Positions 17,840 through 28,200 of a stretch of DNA of 64,000 nucleotides are shown here, in pieces. The stretch is from Chondrus crispus (Eukaryota; Rhodophyta; Florideophyceae; Gigartinales; Gigartinaceae). The position numbers and the translations under genes were made by a program. The stretch's first letter is position 1. The number at the start of each line of letters is the position of its first letter. The notes beneath the pieces were generated by a model. That model was not told where the DNA came from. It did not search any database and was given only the letters and a program-made list of their open reading frames with translations. Location of the stretch: contig NW_005179244.1 in the NCBI RefSeq assembly GCF_000350225.1, positions 31,778-95,777 on the forward strand. The letters run 5' to 3'.

Positions 17840-20023
17840 ATGCCCGTCGTCCTCCCAGAGCTGCTCGAGAGCGTGCGCGGGGCGACTACCGTCGCTACCG
17901 TCGCCGTTTCCTCCGTCGCCTCCGTCCTGTCCGCGACTGTGCGCTCGGGGGGGGAGCCTGATGTCGCCGAGTCTGCGATTGCTGTCGCCGAGGGGGGAGG
18001 TCATGGAGCCTCGCAGGGGGTTATCGGCCCGTTTGGAGGAACCGATATTGCCATGTTGCTGCTCACGATCTCCGTCGCAATTCGCGTCATCAACTTTCAC
18101 TTTTTCAAAATCCCTTCCAGTGTCGCCATGGCTTTCGGCGCTATCCTCATGACCCTCTTCCTCCTTATTCTCAGTCATATTCCAATGCTGCACGTGGATG
18201 ACGCCATTGAGGCTTTTCGTATATTGCTCAAGGACTTTCCAGATTTGCTGCTCAATTATATGCTGGGATTCCTGCTGTTTGCCGCCGCTATCGAGGTCGA
18301 CTTGCGCAATCTCGGCAGGATTTTCACCACTGTCCTGGCCTTGAGTGTTGTGTCCACCTTGCTGTCGACCTTGATGGTGGGCATTCTCACCTATTTGCTC
18401 ATGCAGAACATTGCTCATATGGATTTCGCCTGGTGCTTGCTCTTTGGAGCCATCGTGTCTCCAACAGACCCAGTCACTGTTATTTCAATTTTGAACGACA
18501 AGCCTGACCTTTTACCCTCTTCGACAAAATATTTTGTTATTGGTGAGAGTCTGCTTAACGATGCCATCGGCGTCGTCCTGTATCTCACCCTGTCCGAAAT
18601 CATTGAAAAGCCGGACATTGGCGCTGTCGAGGTCGCCACCTTGATTTTCGAAAACGTCGTTGTCGAATGCTTGTACGGCGCCATCATTGGTGTATTCTTG
18701 GCATGGCTTGCCTATTCCGCCATCGGCTCCGTCAAGGACCCTCTCTTAGAAGTAGTTATCACCTTTGTTCTCGTCGGAAATATCAACATGGTTTGCCGCA
18801 TCGTCCACGCTTCCATCCCTCTCGCCTCCGTATGTGCCGGTTTGTTTATCGGGAATTACGCTGTGTCGTTTGCAATGCATGACGAAACCGTCGAAACTTT
18901 TCACGAAATGTGGAAGCTCGCCGATGAAACTCTAAACTCCATCCTTTTCTTGATGGTCGGCGCCGCAGACCTCTTCTGGAACCCCCAAGATCTCGGCTGG
19001 GGCCCTGTGCTACTCCTCGTTGTATGTACCATCTCCATTTCCATTGTCGTACGCTTTCTGTCCGTCGCGCTTCCCTTGCTGTCCATCATTTTCTTGGAAT
19101 GGGTCACGGGCAAGCGCTTGCGACATGAGTCCGTTCGGTACAGGGGGGGGACGATTGGCTTACTCACGTGGGCTGGGATGCGCGGCGGAATATCAATCGC
19201 CCTCGCCCTCGGTGTTCCCGATTCTTTTGTGAAGCATGCCGTCCCCGGTCATATGACCTACGGACAGCTTATTTTCTTCATGACATTCATCCTCGTCGTC
19301 TTCTCAATCGTCGTTCAGGGCATGCTCTTCGAACCCGTCATCAGGATGATTAACCGAATTAGTTACGAAATCATGCCCAGCGGCGGCCTCGGGACATATG
19401 TCTCTACAATGAGTCTCGGCAATGGGTTGGACTTCGACGACCAGACATTTAGTGACTCACTCGGATCCGGGGAAGCGCATATTTGGGGGACCAACCCTGA
19501 CGCCGTTTATGTCGACTACGATCCAGGCGAGCAAGCTCCACCCTCGGCAGTCGGTGATGTCGTGAGAACCGAAGACTACACCTTCAGGGATGACTTTCAA
19601 CGAACCACCTCAGATATTGGGATTCAGAGGACAGTATCTATGCATGAGGGATATCATCGACGACCAGCACCTATTCCCGCCCATGTTCAAGCCGAGCAGC
19701 ACGCTCGCCAAGGGTCCATCACGTTCCAGAATCTGCCCACACTGGAAGCGCCGCCATCAATCCCAGCATTCTTTGGGGATTTGCGCAGACGAAGCACATA
19801 CTCCCTTCGCCGATGGTTTGATCTTCAAGGACGCATACACAATGACAAGGAGCCGGAACAGAGGTCGGCGATAAGAAGGTCCCAGACGGAGCCGGATACT
19901 GCTCGTCTCGCCCGTGGTGAAGCAAGCGCCAACGTTCGACGAGCAAACGCCGCTCAGAATCCCACGACAATCTTGGATATGGACTCGACCTCCGATTTGG
20001 CTGAGGACGCTAAAGCGCCCTGA
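17840..20023 (+). CDS. CPA1-family Na+/H+ antiporter (NhaP/NHX-like)
   Basis: This integral membrane exchanger moves Na+ or K+ against protons. The 727 residues comprise a short N-terminal stretch and about twelve hydrophobic segments between residues 68 and 505. A hydrophilic cytosolic tail of about 215 residues follows. The ion-binding signature is GESLLND with N240-D241, the ND pair of electroneutral CPA1 exchangers. The unwound helix motif is SPTDP (207-211), and the conserved arginine lies in AGMRGGISIALAL. The exchanger core looks closer to bacterial NhaP-like than to plant vacuolar NHX proteins. The tail has several Arg-x-x-Ser sites that might be phosphorylated (RRSTYS, RRSQTE). The membrane in which it acts cannot be told. 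The gene is intronless with a C/T-rich leader. Confidence 0.92.
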   Translation: MPVVLPELLESVRGATTVATVAVSSVASVLSATVRSGGEPDVAESAIAVAEGGGHGASQGVIGPFGGTDIAMLLLTISVAIRVINFHFFKIPSSVAMAFGAILMTLFLLILSHIPMLHVDDAIEAFRILLKDFPDLLLNYMLGFLLFAAAIEVDLRNLGRIFTTVLALSVVSTLLSTLMVGILTYLLMQNIAHMDFAWCLLFGAIVSPTDPVTVISILNDKPDLLPSSTKYFVIGESLLNDAIGVVLYLTLSEIIEKPDIGAVEVATLIFENVVVECLYGAIIGVFLAWLAYSAIGSVKDPLLEVVITFVLVGNINMVCRIVHASIPLASVCAGLFIGNYAVSFAMHDETVETFHEMWKLADETLNSILFLMVGAADLFWNPQDLGWGPVLLLVVCTISISIVVRFLSVALPLLSIIFLEWVTGKRLRHESVRYRGGTIGLLTWAGMRGGISIALALGVPDSFVKHAVPGHMTYGQLIFFMTFILVVFSIVVQGMLFEPVIRMINRISYEIMPSGGLGTYVSTMSLGNGLDFDDQTFSDSLGSGEAHIWGTNPDAVYVDYDPGEQAPPSAVGDVVRTEDYTFRDDFQRTTSDIGIQRTVSMHEGYHRRPAPIPAHVQAEQHARQGSITFQNLPTLEAPPSIPAFFGDLRRRSTYSLRRWFDLQGRIHNDKEPEQRSAIRRSQTEPDTARLARGEASANVRRANAAQNPTTILDMDSTSDLAEDAKAP

Positions 20024-20383
20024 TAGAAAAGTTGTTTATGGGCTTGCGGTGTGTCAAGTTTTGTCCGATGTACACACTAACTGCGGAACAGATAGAGAGA
20101 GCCCTTGAGCCGATGTCTAGACCACCACGGATTTCGGGTCTGTACGAACAACAAAATCCGCTTTCCGATGCGCATCCTCTTGTGGCCTGAATCTCTTGAG
20201 ACAAGTAGTCCGTATTTCTAGTTGATGCCCAATACATATAATTGTTATCATGTAGACGCATCCCGTCCAATTCCGCTCCCGCGCCCTGACGAATTCGGCT
20301 ATTTCTCGACTTTCAATGACGAAGTGATTGACGGCTCCCCAGCAGATGGGGATTTGTTCGTCTCGTGACGAGTGGCGCTCCAC
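20024..20383. other. Spacer between convergent genes
   Basis: These 360 bp separate the antiporter and Josephin 3' ends. They should contain both terminators/poly(A) sites; nothing else is visible. Confidence 0.5.
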
Positions 20384-20968
20384 TCAATCAACTGGTTGGT
20401 CCGATTCAGATTTATCCACAAGGTACAAAACGTGCCCCGATGCTTTGCGGACTTTTTCTAAATATCGGATGAGATCCACCTCCTTCTCGAACCGAGACGG
20501 CGTCGTCTTGGAATCAACCAAGTGGAAATGACTGTAGTACCGGGGGACAGCAATCCAATGCTTTCTATCCCCGAACAAGCTGTTCGCGGGTGCCATGAAC
20601 GATGGGAGGCCAAACTGGGAAGGCACGTTCACTAAAAAGCCCTTCATTTTCGGATTGGCCCGTATAATCTCCTCCAGCGAGGCCGTCTCGGAGACCCAGT
20701 TGGTCTGTATGGCGTACTTGTCCAACGCAACCATCAGCACGTTAACGTCGTAGTCGCCTAGGCCGAGCATTGAACGGTGTGGATGGAACCACGACGAGCG
20801 CTGCCCTGCCATCAAATCGTCGGCGATTTTCGAAAAGTCGGCGGCTGAGTAGGCACGCCGCTTCAAAAGGGCATTCGTGGCGTGCAGGCCGCAGCGCCAA
20901 AGCTGCTGACGCTCGTGGTAGACGCGGACGTCGCGCCTAGGAGGGGGCGCTCGTTTGCCTTGGGCCAT
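20384..20968 (-). CDS. Josephin-domain deubiquitinase (JOSD1/2-like)
   Basis: Josephin proteases are cysteine deubiquitinases. Counting from the ATG at 20968 (194 residues), the catalytic cysteine is C26 in RCGLHATNALL. The oxyanion glutamine Q21 lies five residues before it, as in ataxin-3 and the JOSD proteins. The catalytic histidine is H137 in RKHWIAV and the third residue is D152 in HLVDSK. The block GLGDYDVNVLMVAL is characteristic of the family. No ubiquitin-interacting motifs or polyglutamine follow, so the protein resembles the short JOSD1/2 type rather than ataxin-3. The frame extends upstream to an ATG at 21058, adding 30 residues that could be a leader; I prefer 20968 because the domain begins soon after it. 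Confidence 0.9.
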   Translation of the reverse strand: MAQGKRAPPPRRDVRVYHERQQLWRCGLHATNALLKRRAYSAADFSKIADDLMAGQRSSWFHPHRSMLGLGDYDVNVLMVALDKYAIQTNWVSETASLEEIIRANPKMKGFLVNVPSQFGLPSFMAPANSLFGDRKHWIAVPRYYSHFHLVDSKTTPSRFEKEVDLIRYLEKVRKASGHVLYLVDKSESDQPVD

Positions 20969-23548
20969 TGTTGAGAACTGGTCGCGATGGCTCCAGTTCG
21001 AAGTTGGCGCGGCTGATGCAAGGTATGAGTGTAGTCGCGCAAGAAACACGCTGCTCACCTGAAAGGAAACAAGGCCGAACTCGGCCCCTCAATGAGAACT
21101 GCTGACATCAGGGGTGTATGAACCGTTGCACCGCGGAGCCATGGTCCGCGGTAAGTCTGTGGTTTGTTCGTGGCTTACGGTACGTGTCTTGTTGTACGAG
21201 AGATGAGCTGGCGCAGTGGCATTCGTGCATTGTGGTACCGTAGACACGACTGAAAATGCTGCGGAAGTTGAATGGATGGTCAGATTCCAGGCGCAGGCTC
21301 CAAGTTTGTGGTGGCAAAAAGGTGAGGAATGGATCTGATATTTCAGATTTTCTTTCCTGGACATCCATTCCTGCCGTCAAATGCTCTCTTTCACATTGCT
21401 ACCTTCAGGTGCTCTCTCTCTAGCTCTAGCTAGAATGTCTATCCGACCAACCGTTATCATAACATGAAAATCTGCAAATTTTATTTCTTTTCAACCTTGG
21501 TGGCGACGGTTTCTATTTTTCTTTGGTAAAAATGACTCGTTCTAAATTTTTCTGAAGTTAGAACCGAATAGAAAGCCCTCAGCGCAATGTTTCTATGCCA
21601 ATGGTATAAAATTAGCTTAATAAAAATGTTTACTTTAAGCCGACTTCTTCTATTGAACACTTTTATTATGCATCGAGTTGGTTTTGGCGAGAATCGATAA
21701 GCAAGTGCTTTACCCGTAGTGATGGCCTTCCGGTTTCAAAAAACAGAAGTGAAATCGTGCCTTGAGTTGTCTAGAAAAAATAAAATAACTTTTGTCTTCA
21801 TGTGAAGACTAAACGTCCGATAAACAAGAGCTGGCTACTCGTCTCAAGTCGGCGCTCACCCGCCAATCTTCGCTACACTTCCCGCTTCTCCTTTCCCTAT
21901 CAACGTTATGAGAAACACCTTCAACCAGTACGAGGGGCACATCATTGCGTGATCCTCCGTGTTCCGTGGATCTACAATGGTGAACACGTTCTCATAGCGC
22001 TCAGTAACCTATGGTTATCTCGCTAGTCACTCGCACTCTGAGGGTCTGGCTTGAGGCAAACAGAACAGGTTTTCTAGATGAGGTAGAAGGAGATTGATGA
22101 TACTATAAAGACGCGAGAGGTACTCTGATCTCAATAGAGGGTTGACAATTTGATTTTCATCGACTACATCATTCTCTTCAAAGTCGTTGTCTCTCTGTAC
22201 CTCGCAAGTTGGGAGTGCTCCATTTTCGGGAGTCACTTTTCTGTAGCCCCGTGTGTTGACTGTCGTATGGAGGGCGAATAAATGGTTTCTGAAAATCATG
22301 CGTGAAGACATTTTCGTCAATCCAGCGACATCAACTACACATATTGCTCATGTTCAAGCCTCTTTCAATTCGTTTGCGAGTATGAGAAAGCGCTGTACGT
22401 GAACCATTCCGTGCAGTGACGATAATCGGCATCGCCCACACACCCACTTCATGATATGTTTTTGAGCAGGAGCCGTGGTGTGGAGCGTGTCGGAAGACTA
22501 GTGTGAGTGCGAATCTACAACGAGTTCCACGGAAAGTGCTGTGATCAAAGGTAGGTTGCAAACTCTGTTGTCAGTACGCGTACACTGCGAACAGGGTTGG
22601 AACCCACTTCTTTAGATTTCAGTTTTGCTGACTCTTCGTGCGGGGCCAGGCGAGCGGAAAACGCTTTGAGAACGGCCCTTCACGTTCTGAGGCGAAATCT
22701 CACTGACCTGGGTGTACCGAGCCACTCGGACACCAATGGCACTGTTGACTGTAGGAACGACGGTGCAAATTGGAAGTCACTCGCAGGGTTTCGCGCGAAG
22801 GCTGATCTGGAGCAGGCCTTACTCGGAAACAGGGAACCAGTGAAACAGTCAAGAGAATTTGGAGTGATGGCAGATACGGCAGGAATATGAGGTAGAGTAG
22901 TCGGTTCGATCTGAATTACGAAAATAAGAGAGAGGGAAGAGCGCTATAAAGGTGATGTACAAGAAGGTGATAGTCACCGACTTCTGTGTCTTGCGTTTAA
23001 GGCGAACTTTTCGCTTTCGTTTGAAGTATATATTTATCCAGAGGATGGCTCCCCTCTGGCGTCTATTTCCCCATCAGATACTTTTGTCAAGAGTGAGGGA
23101 CTGTAGTTAAATGTATTTGCGGCAGAGCCCGGCACGTCGTCAAAGACATGCATTCATACTTGGCGGACTTGGGTTGCGGTGTTTGAATGTGCTTGAACTG
23201 AAGGTAAGTCTGAACAGCAGAAATAGCGTTGGTATGATGCATTTTTTGTCCGCTAACAAGAAAGGAACGGGGGACGAGCGCGAGAAAACCTTCTTATCCC
23301 GGCCAACCTAGTGTAACAAACAGACTCTTTGTTCGGGCTATGTTTTCCTGAAGATACATGGGGATACTGGGCCAATTGCCATGTCCAACATGCAATGCAG
23401 GTCACGAGATCATCTTTTTGAATTATAGGATTTTAGACCAAATCGCAAACGCAATCGAGTTGGATTTGCGAATTTGCTTTTGATACAGTATTTCTATGAG
23501 TTTGATCCAAGAACACGAAAGTACAAGTTCGACAACGGCGTTCTGGAC
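20969..23548. other. Gene-poor spacer, 2.6 kb
   Basis: The first 90 bases may be the Josephin leader. The stretch from about 21420 to 21800 is AT-rich. Small open frames (for example 22597-22890 and 23111-23311) show no family features. It must include the divergent promoters of the Josephin and AP endonuclease genes. No transposon ends or RNA genes are evident. Confidence 0.55.
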
Positions 23549-24584
23549 ATGAGCCGGAGCTTGGCTGCATTCGGTCTAGTGCCTCCGGGGGCGCTGGCTC
23601 GCGGGGGTAGGTCGCGGGTCTCAAATTTTGTCACTTCGCCGCGATGCTGCACGTCGCTGGCGGGGACTCACAGCTCTGCAATCACCTGGAATGTCAACTC
23701 TCTGCGGGCTTTGATGAGGAAGAATCCAAATGCTTTGCAGGATCTCGTTGAAGAACATAACCCAGACATTTTGTGCCTGCAGGTACGTTTGCTAATAATT
23801 CATAGGGAACAGTGTGCAGCAGGAACTCGTCAGAATTTCTAACGAGTTGATCTTTTTCGCCAACGATACGCTTATCTTGTCCTGATGTTACTTAAAGGAG
23901 ACGAAATTGCAGGAGATCCACGAGGGGCTGTTCGCAGACGCTCTTCAAGGTTACGAATCGTCTGTATTTCATTCCAGTCGGGCGCGCCTTGGGTACTCGG
24001 GAACTGCTGTTTTTGCAAAACGAGAACCCCAGTGCGTACAATTTAACATTCGACACGAAGATGGTGACCTTGAAGGCCGCGTGGTTTGTCTAGAATACCC
24101 TGGTGCGATTGTAGTAAATGTCTATACGATGAATGCGGGTCAAAATTTCAAGCGACTTGATCAGCGCATGACGTGGGACTCGGCGTTCCGTCGGTATGTG
24201 CGAAATTTGCGACGAGAAGGAAAGCCCGTGATTGTGCTTGGGGACTTGAACGTAGCGAGAGACCCAGTGGATGTGCATTCCCCCAAGACTGCGAAGCGGC
24301 TTCCCGGTTTCTCGGATGAGGAGCGGCAATCTTTTGAGGACACGCTGGAAGTTTGCGGACTAGTTGATGCGTATCGGATGCTTTATCCAGATGAGAAGGA
24401 GAAGTACACATTTTGGGACTACAAGTCGAGAGCCAGGGACCGTAATATGGGGTGGAGGATTGATTACGCTCTTGTGACCGACGACATGGTTCGCGCTGTG
24501 AAGGATGTTCACATTCTGGACCATGTCGAGGGAAGTGACCATTGCCCTGTGTCTATTCAGTTCACGCCGGGGTTACTGTGGTGA
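23549..24584 (+). CDS. Exonuclease III-type AP endonuclease, two exons
   Basis: This enzyme cleaves DNA 5' to abasic sites in base excision repair. Exons are 23549-23782 and 23898-24584 (306 residues). The 115 bp phase 0 intron has donor GTACGT and acceptor TTAAAG; using the later AG at about 23912 would lose the LQETK motif, so the earlier acceptor is right. The signatures are ITWNVNSLRA (45-54), ILCLQETK with metal ligand E79, GDLNVAR, MGWRIDY and the C-terminal GSDHCPV. About 44 residues rich in Ser, Arg and Ala precede the domain from ATG 23549, possibly an organelle presequence. Codons upstream of this ATG are open but begin only with TTG. Whether it serves the nucleus, plastid or mitochondrion is not resolved. 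Confidence 0.9.
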
Positions 24585-25219
24585 AAGTACTTTGCAGGCT
24601 GGGGGCTCAAAAAAATGTTCTACTTCTCTGGTCATCTGAAAGGGTAAATTTTACGCACTTAGTTTTGCACGAGCCTAGTTCGCGGGCATTAAACTGTATA
24701 GAAGTTGCTCGCGGATGCATCTGGTATGAATCCATCTTTGGTTTTACTGTGTTTAAGGCATCTATCACAGGTGCTCTTTCCGGAGCTGAGTGCTCGCAGG
24801 TGGACTACTGCGCGATGCCATTTCAAAGCGATAAGAGTCACATGTGGAAGGCCGAGGGACATGCATTAGAGCAGGATGAACAGCAGGTTTTAGAAGTTGT
24901 TGAACACACTGATGTTGAAGGGGTCTCTCCTGACAGCGACCAGGGACTGGGTATTGTTTTTTCGTAAAATTTTAAGAGGGTGGCGTGAGCGGAGGGACGT
25001 TGGTACCGTTACCCTTGGGTACTGTAGCAGGAAGGGAAAAGCCTTTTCGAAAGCGGGTGAGTCTCTCTTAGATTATCTGAGTGAAGTGGATGGGCCGGTA
25101 ACACCCACACTCTAATTGGGCGCCCTTGCCAGACTCCCTCGTACCCTGTTTTCACTTCGCCATCGACACGAAAAACACTTCTGGAAGCGTTGCCCTTCTA
25201 GCCCATCCCACTGCTCGGG
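24585..25219. other. Spacer, 635 bp
   Basis: This contains the AP endonuclease 3' region and the golgin promoter. A minor open frame at 24542-24967 has no recognisable content. The TACCCTTGGGTAC element at 25009-25022 is the one notable signal. Confidence 0.5.
25002..25026. promoter_or_regulatory. Candidate shared upstream element (TACCCTTGGGTAC)
   Basis: The core TTACCCTTGGGTACTGTA is preceded by GGTACCG and ends about 195 bp before the golgin start codon. It is nearly identical to the motifs at 13851-13870 and 57176-57249. The role is inferred from recurrence. Confidence 0.3.
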
Positions 25220-28200
25220 ATGTGGAACAGTTTCGGAGCTATCCGTGATCGCGTCCGCGACAACGCAAAAGTCGTCCGTGAAAACGCCAGGGCTGCTGCC
25301 CAGGTAGCCCAGGGCGTGCTTATTGCGGCCGCCGCAGAGGACGATGAACCCGCGTTCCCGGCCAACAACAGCCCGGACGCCCATCACCACCAAGAAAGAG
25401 ACGAATGGGATCAGAAGCTAGCTAATGACCGGGATGGGAACAATGTCTTTGCCGCCCCTCCACCGGATGGCATCGCTCCGCCGCCACCGCCGACAAGCGA
25501 AGCCACTTTCGAACCCCCGCCACCTCCGCCTGATACTGCCCCGCCGCTACCACCAACGGACATCTCTGCGGAACTTCCAGCGGCGATGCCTGTGAGAGCG
25601 CCGCGGACACGTACGAAGCGATACGTTGAAGCGGGTCTCACACAACCGCATGTTGTTGCTGCTGTACCTCCCAGGCCCACGATGAACATATTTCGGCCCC
25701 CACCACCCGATGTGAGTCACGAAGATGTCACGGAGGATTCTCTTCCTGAAGAAACTCCAGACCCTATTCCACCTGTACCTCAGGATCAGTTCGCCGCGGA
25801 GCAGAAGCAGGATGACCTCACGGAATGGGGGGATGGTTGGGGAATGTCGACAGAGGAACAAACTACGCACCCTGAGAATGAATTTGAAGGTTGGGGGGAA
25901 CAAGCGCCGGAACCTGAGCCGAATCACCAGCACCCAGCACGTAACGTCGAGGGAAACGACACTCAGCTTGGGTTCCGTGATTTGCAGGACTCAAATGAAC
26001 GAGTACCAGAATCCCAAATGGATGCACAAGGCGTAGGTCCTGCTGGAGAACAGCAGGATCATGCTCATGAGTGTCCAGGCCTAGGCGTGGAACCAAACGC
26101 AATAGACACTGTTCCCGAAGCAACTGCCGAAGTCTCACCGGTGAACGCCGACAATACGCATACAGCTCACAGCGTACCAAATGACTGGAATAGCGGTGTG
26201 GGAGATGGGTGGAATGCTCCGGCTGAGGAGAATTCACGTGACAATGGGGGTGTTCTCGATGCGAACGACGCGGACGACAACGTGCTTAGGTGGTGGGTTC
26301 CTCCTCGGATTGAGCCAGACGGGAGCGATGATGGCTGGAACGTCCCGGCGCCAGTAGGGACGGTTGAAGATGCTGACGGTTGGGGTGTTCCTGCCCAAGA
26401 TACGAATCCTGAGGACTTATCTGCTTGGAATATTCCGACTCACGGTGAGGCAGCCGCGGGTACCGAAAGTTTCACCACTGCTGAAACAGACAAGAAGACT
26501 ACCGAGGTGGAGAATTCGGAAAATATTGTTCAGCCGGACGCACAAATTAGCGCCAGTGCACATGATGCGACTGAACAATCCGGGGAGAATAACAATGTTT
26601 ATGACCCGGAATTCCTGAAAGAGCAACCACCATTTGGGCCGAGCTCACCACCTCCTGTGGACCCCGAGAGTCATGCAGATGGAAACCGAGACGAAAATCT
26701 GTCGATGCCAGGCGAGGAAACGATAGAGCCTTCTTTGAACGGGCCGCTCGTCACTGAAGAACAAGCAAGGGGTGCAAGTAGGGCTAAAGTCGTAGAAACA
26801 GCTGAAGAAGATGGGAAAGCAAATAGCCAAGTCTGGGATGACACAAGGGAAGAAAGCCATGCGGTGCCAAATAGTGGTACAGTAGAGTCAGTCGGCTGGG
26901 TGCAATCGGATGTAAGGGAGAGTGCAACTGCCGATGCAGGTGTAGACTGGTTCTCAGGTCAGTCTGTGCAGCCCGAAACTAGCGACCCCACGCAGTCGGA
27001 GGTAAGCGCATCGGATGAATTGTTTGGGAGTAACACGGACAGCAATCTGCATCGTGAGGAGCAAGTCTCGCTTCCGGTTCCAGAATCAGCACAGTTTCAC
27101 GCAGAGGAGTGGAATGCAGTCGGTCAGCAAACAAGCAAAGACTCTACTATTTCTGATCGCACTGTAGGTGGAAATCCAAGCAGCGCCACATCTGCATTCC
27201 GAACGAACGAAACGAAAGACGAAAGCCGTCTACATGCTGAACATGCAAACTCCGGGGTGCCGGGGGCGGTTGGTGCAAGCGGGGCAAATTTGCCCTCGGG
27301 TGCGCCTGGGTCGGCAGAGCAGATCGAGGAAAGTGCAGCAAACATGATTGCGAGTACTTTCGGGGTACCCGCGCCTGCGAGGCCATTGGCACAGCCACTA
27401 CTGCACAGTGATGATGCATTGACGCCTGTTGTTCATGCGCAAGACGAGAATGTTGCGATCATAGTCGGTTTGCGCGCCGAAGTCGAAAGCCTTCGAATTG
27501 AAAGAGACGCTGCAATAACGTCCCAGATCTCTAGTGATCAGAGCATTGGGAACCTTGAGCGATCAATGCTTGAGCTGAGGAAGGATTTGGAGAGAAAATC
27601 CAAAAACTTTGAAGCGTTGCAGTCAGAGCTAGATGGACTTCTCAGTCAAAGAGATCAACTGGCGCAAGAAAAGATCGAGGCTGAGAAGGAACGTGATTCT
27701 GCTGTACATCAGGGCGGAGAGGGGATTCGTGAAGCGCGTGGAGTAATTGAGGCAATGCGAAGTACTCAAGGTATTGCGGAGAGACGTGAGGCAGTGATAT
27801 CTGAACAGATAGAAGCTCTTCGAAGTGACCTGGATCGTATCTCAGAGGAAAGAAATTCTTTCCTGGAGGAGTCGAATGGGTTAAAGAACAGGTTGCAAGA
27901 GGCGGAATCTGATGCAAGAATAAGAGAGGAGGAGCTCATGCAGCAGATTCGATTCATCGAAAATGAAAATGAAATAGCAAAACTGGAGCGAGAAAAGGCC
28001 ATGACCGCGAGCAAATTTCACATACAGGAGCACAAGGACCTCCTAGAAGTTGAACAGTCCACATGTCTTTCACTGACGGCTCGGGAATCAAGAATACGAG
28101 AACTGGAAGATGCAATTGAGGATTTGCACCGAGAACGGGATGAGGAGCTCATCAGGATCGAAGCCTTTTCGTCTCAGATGAAGGATATGAAGGAAAGGAC

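Noticed and set aside
22597-22890. 97-codon frame in the spacer after Josephin
   Set aside because: Short, isolated and without recognisable content; a lineage-specific small gene cannot be excluded but is not supported.
24542-24967. 141-codon frame after the AP endonuclease
   Set aside because: It starts inside the endonuclease gene in another frame and has no family features.
25411-25689. Minus-strand Gly-rich frame opposite the golgin N terminus
   Set aside because: It is the complement of the poly-Pro coding stretch (CCN codons read as Gly); not a gene.
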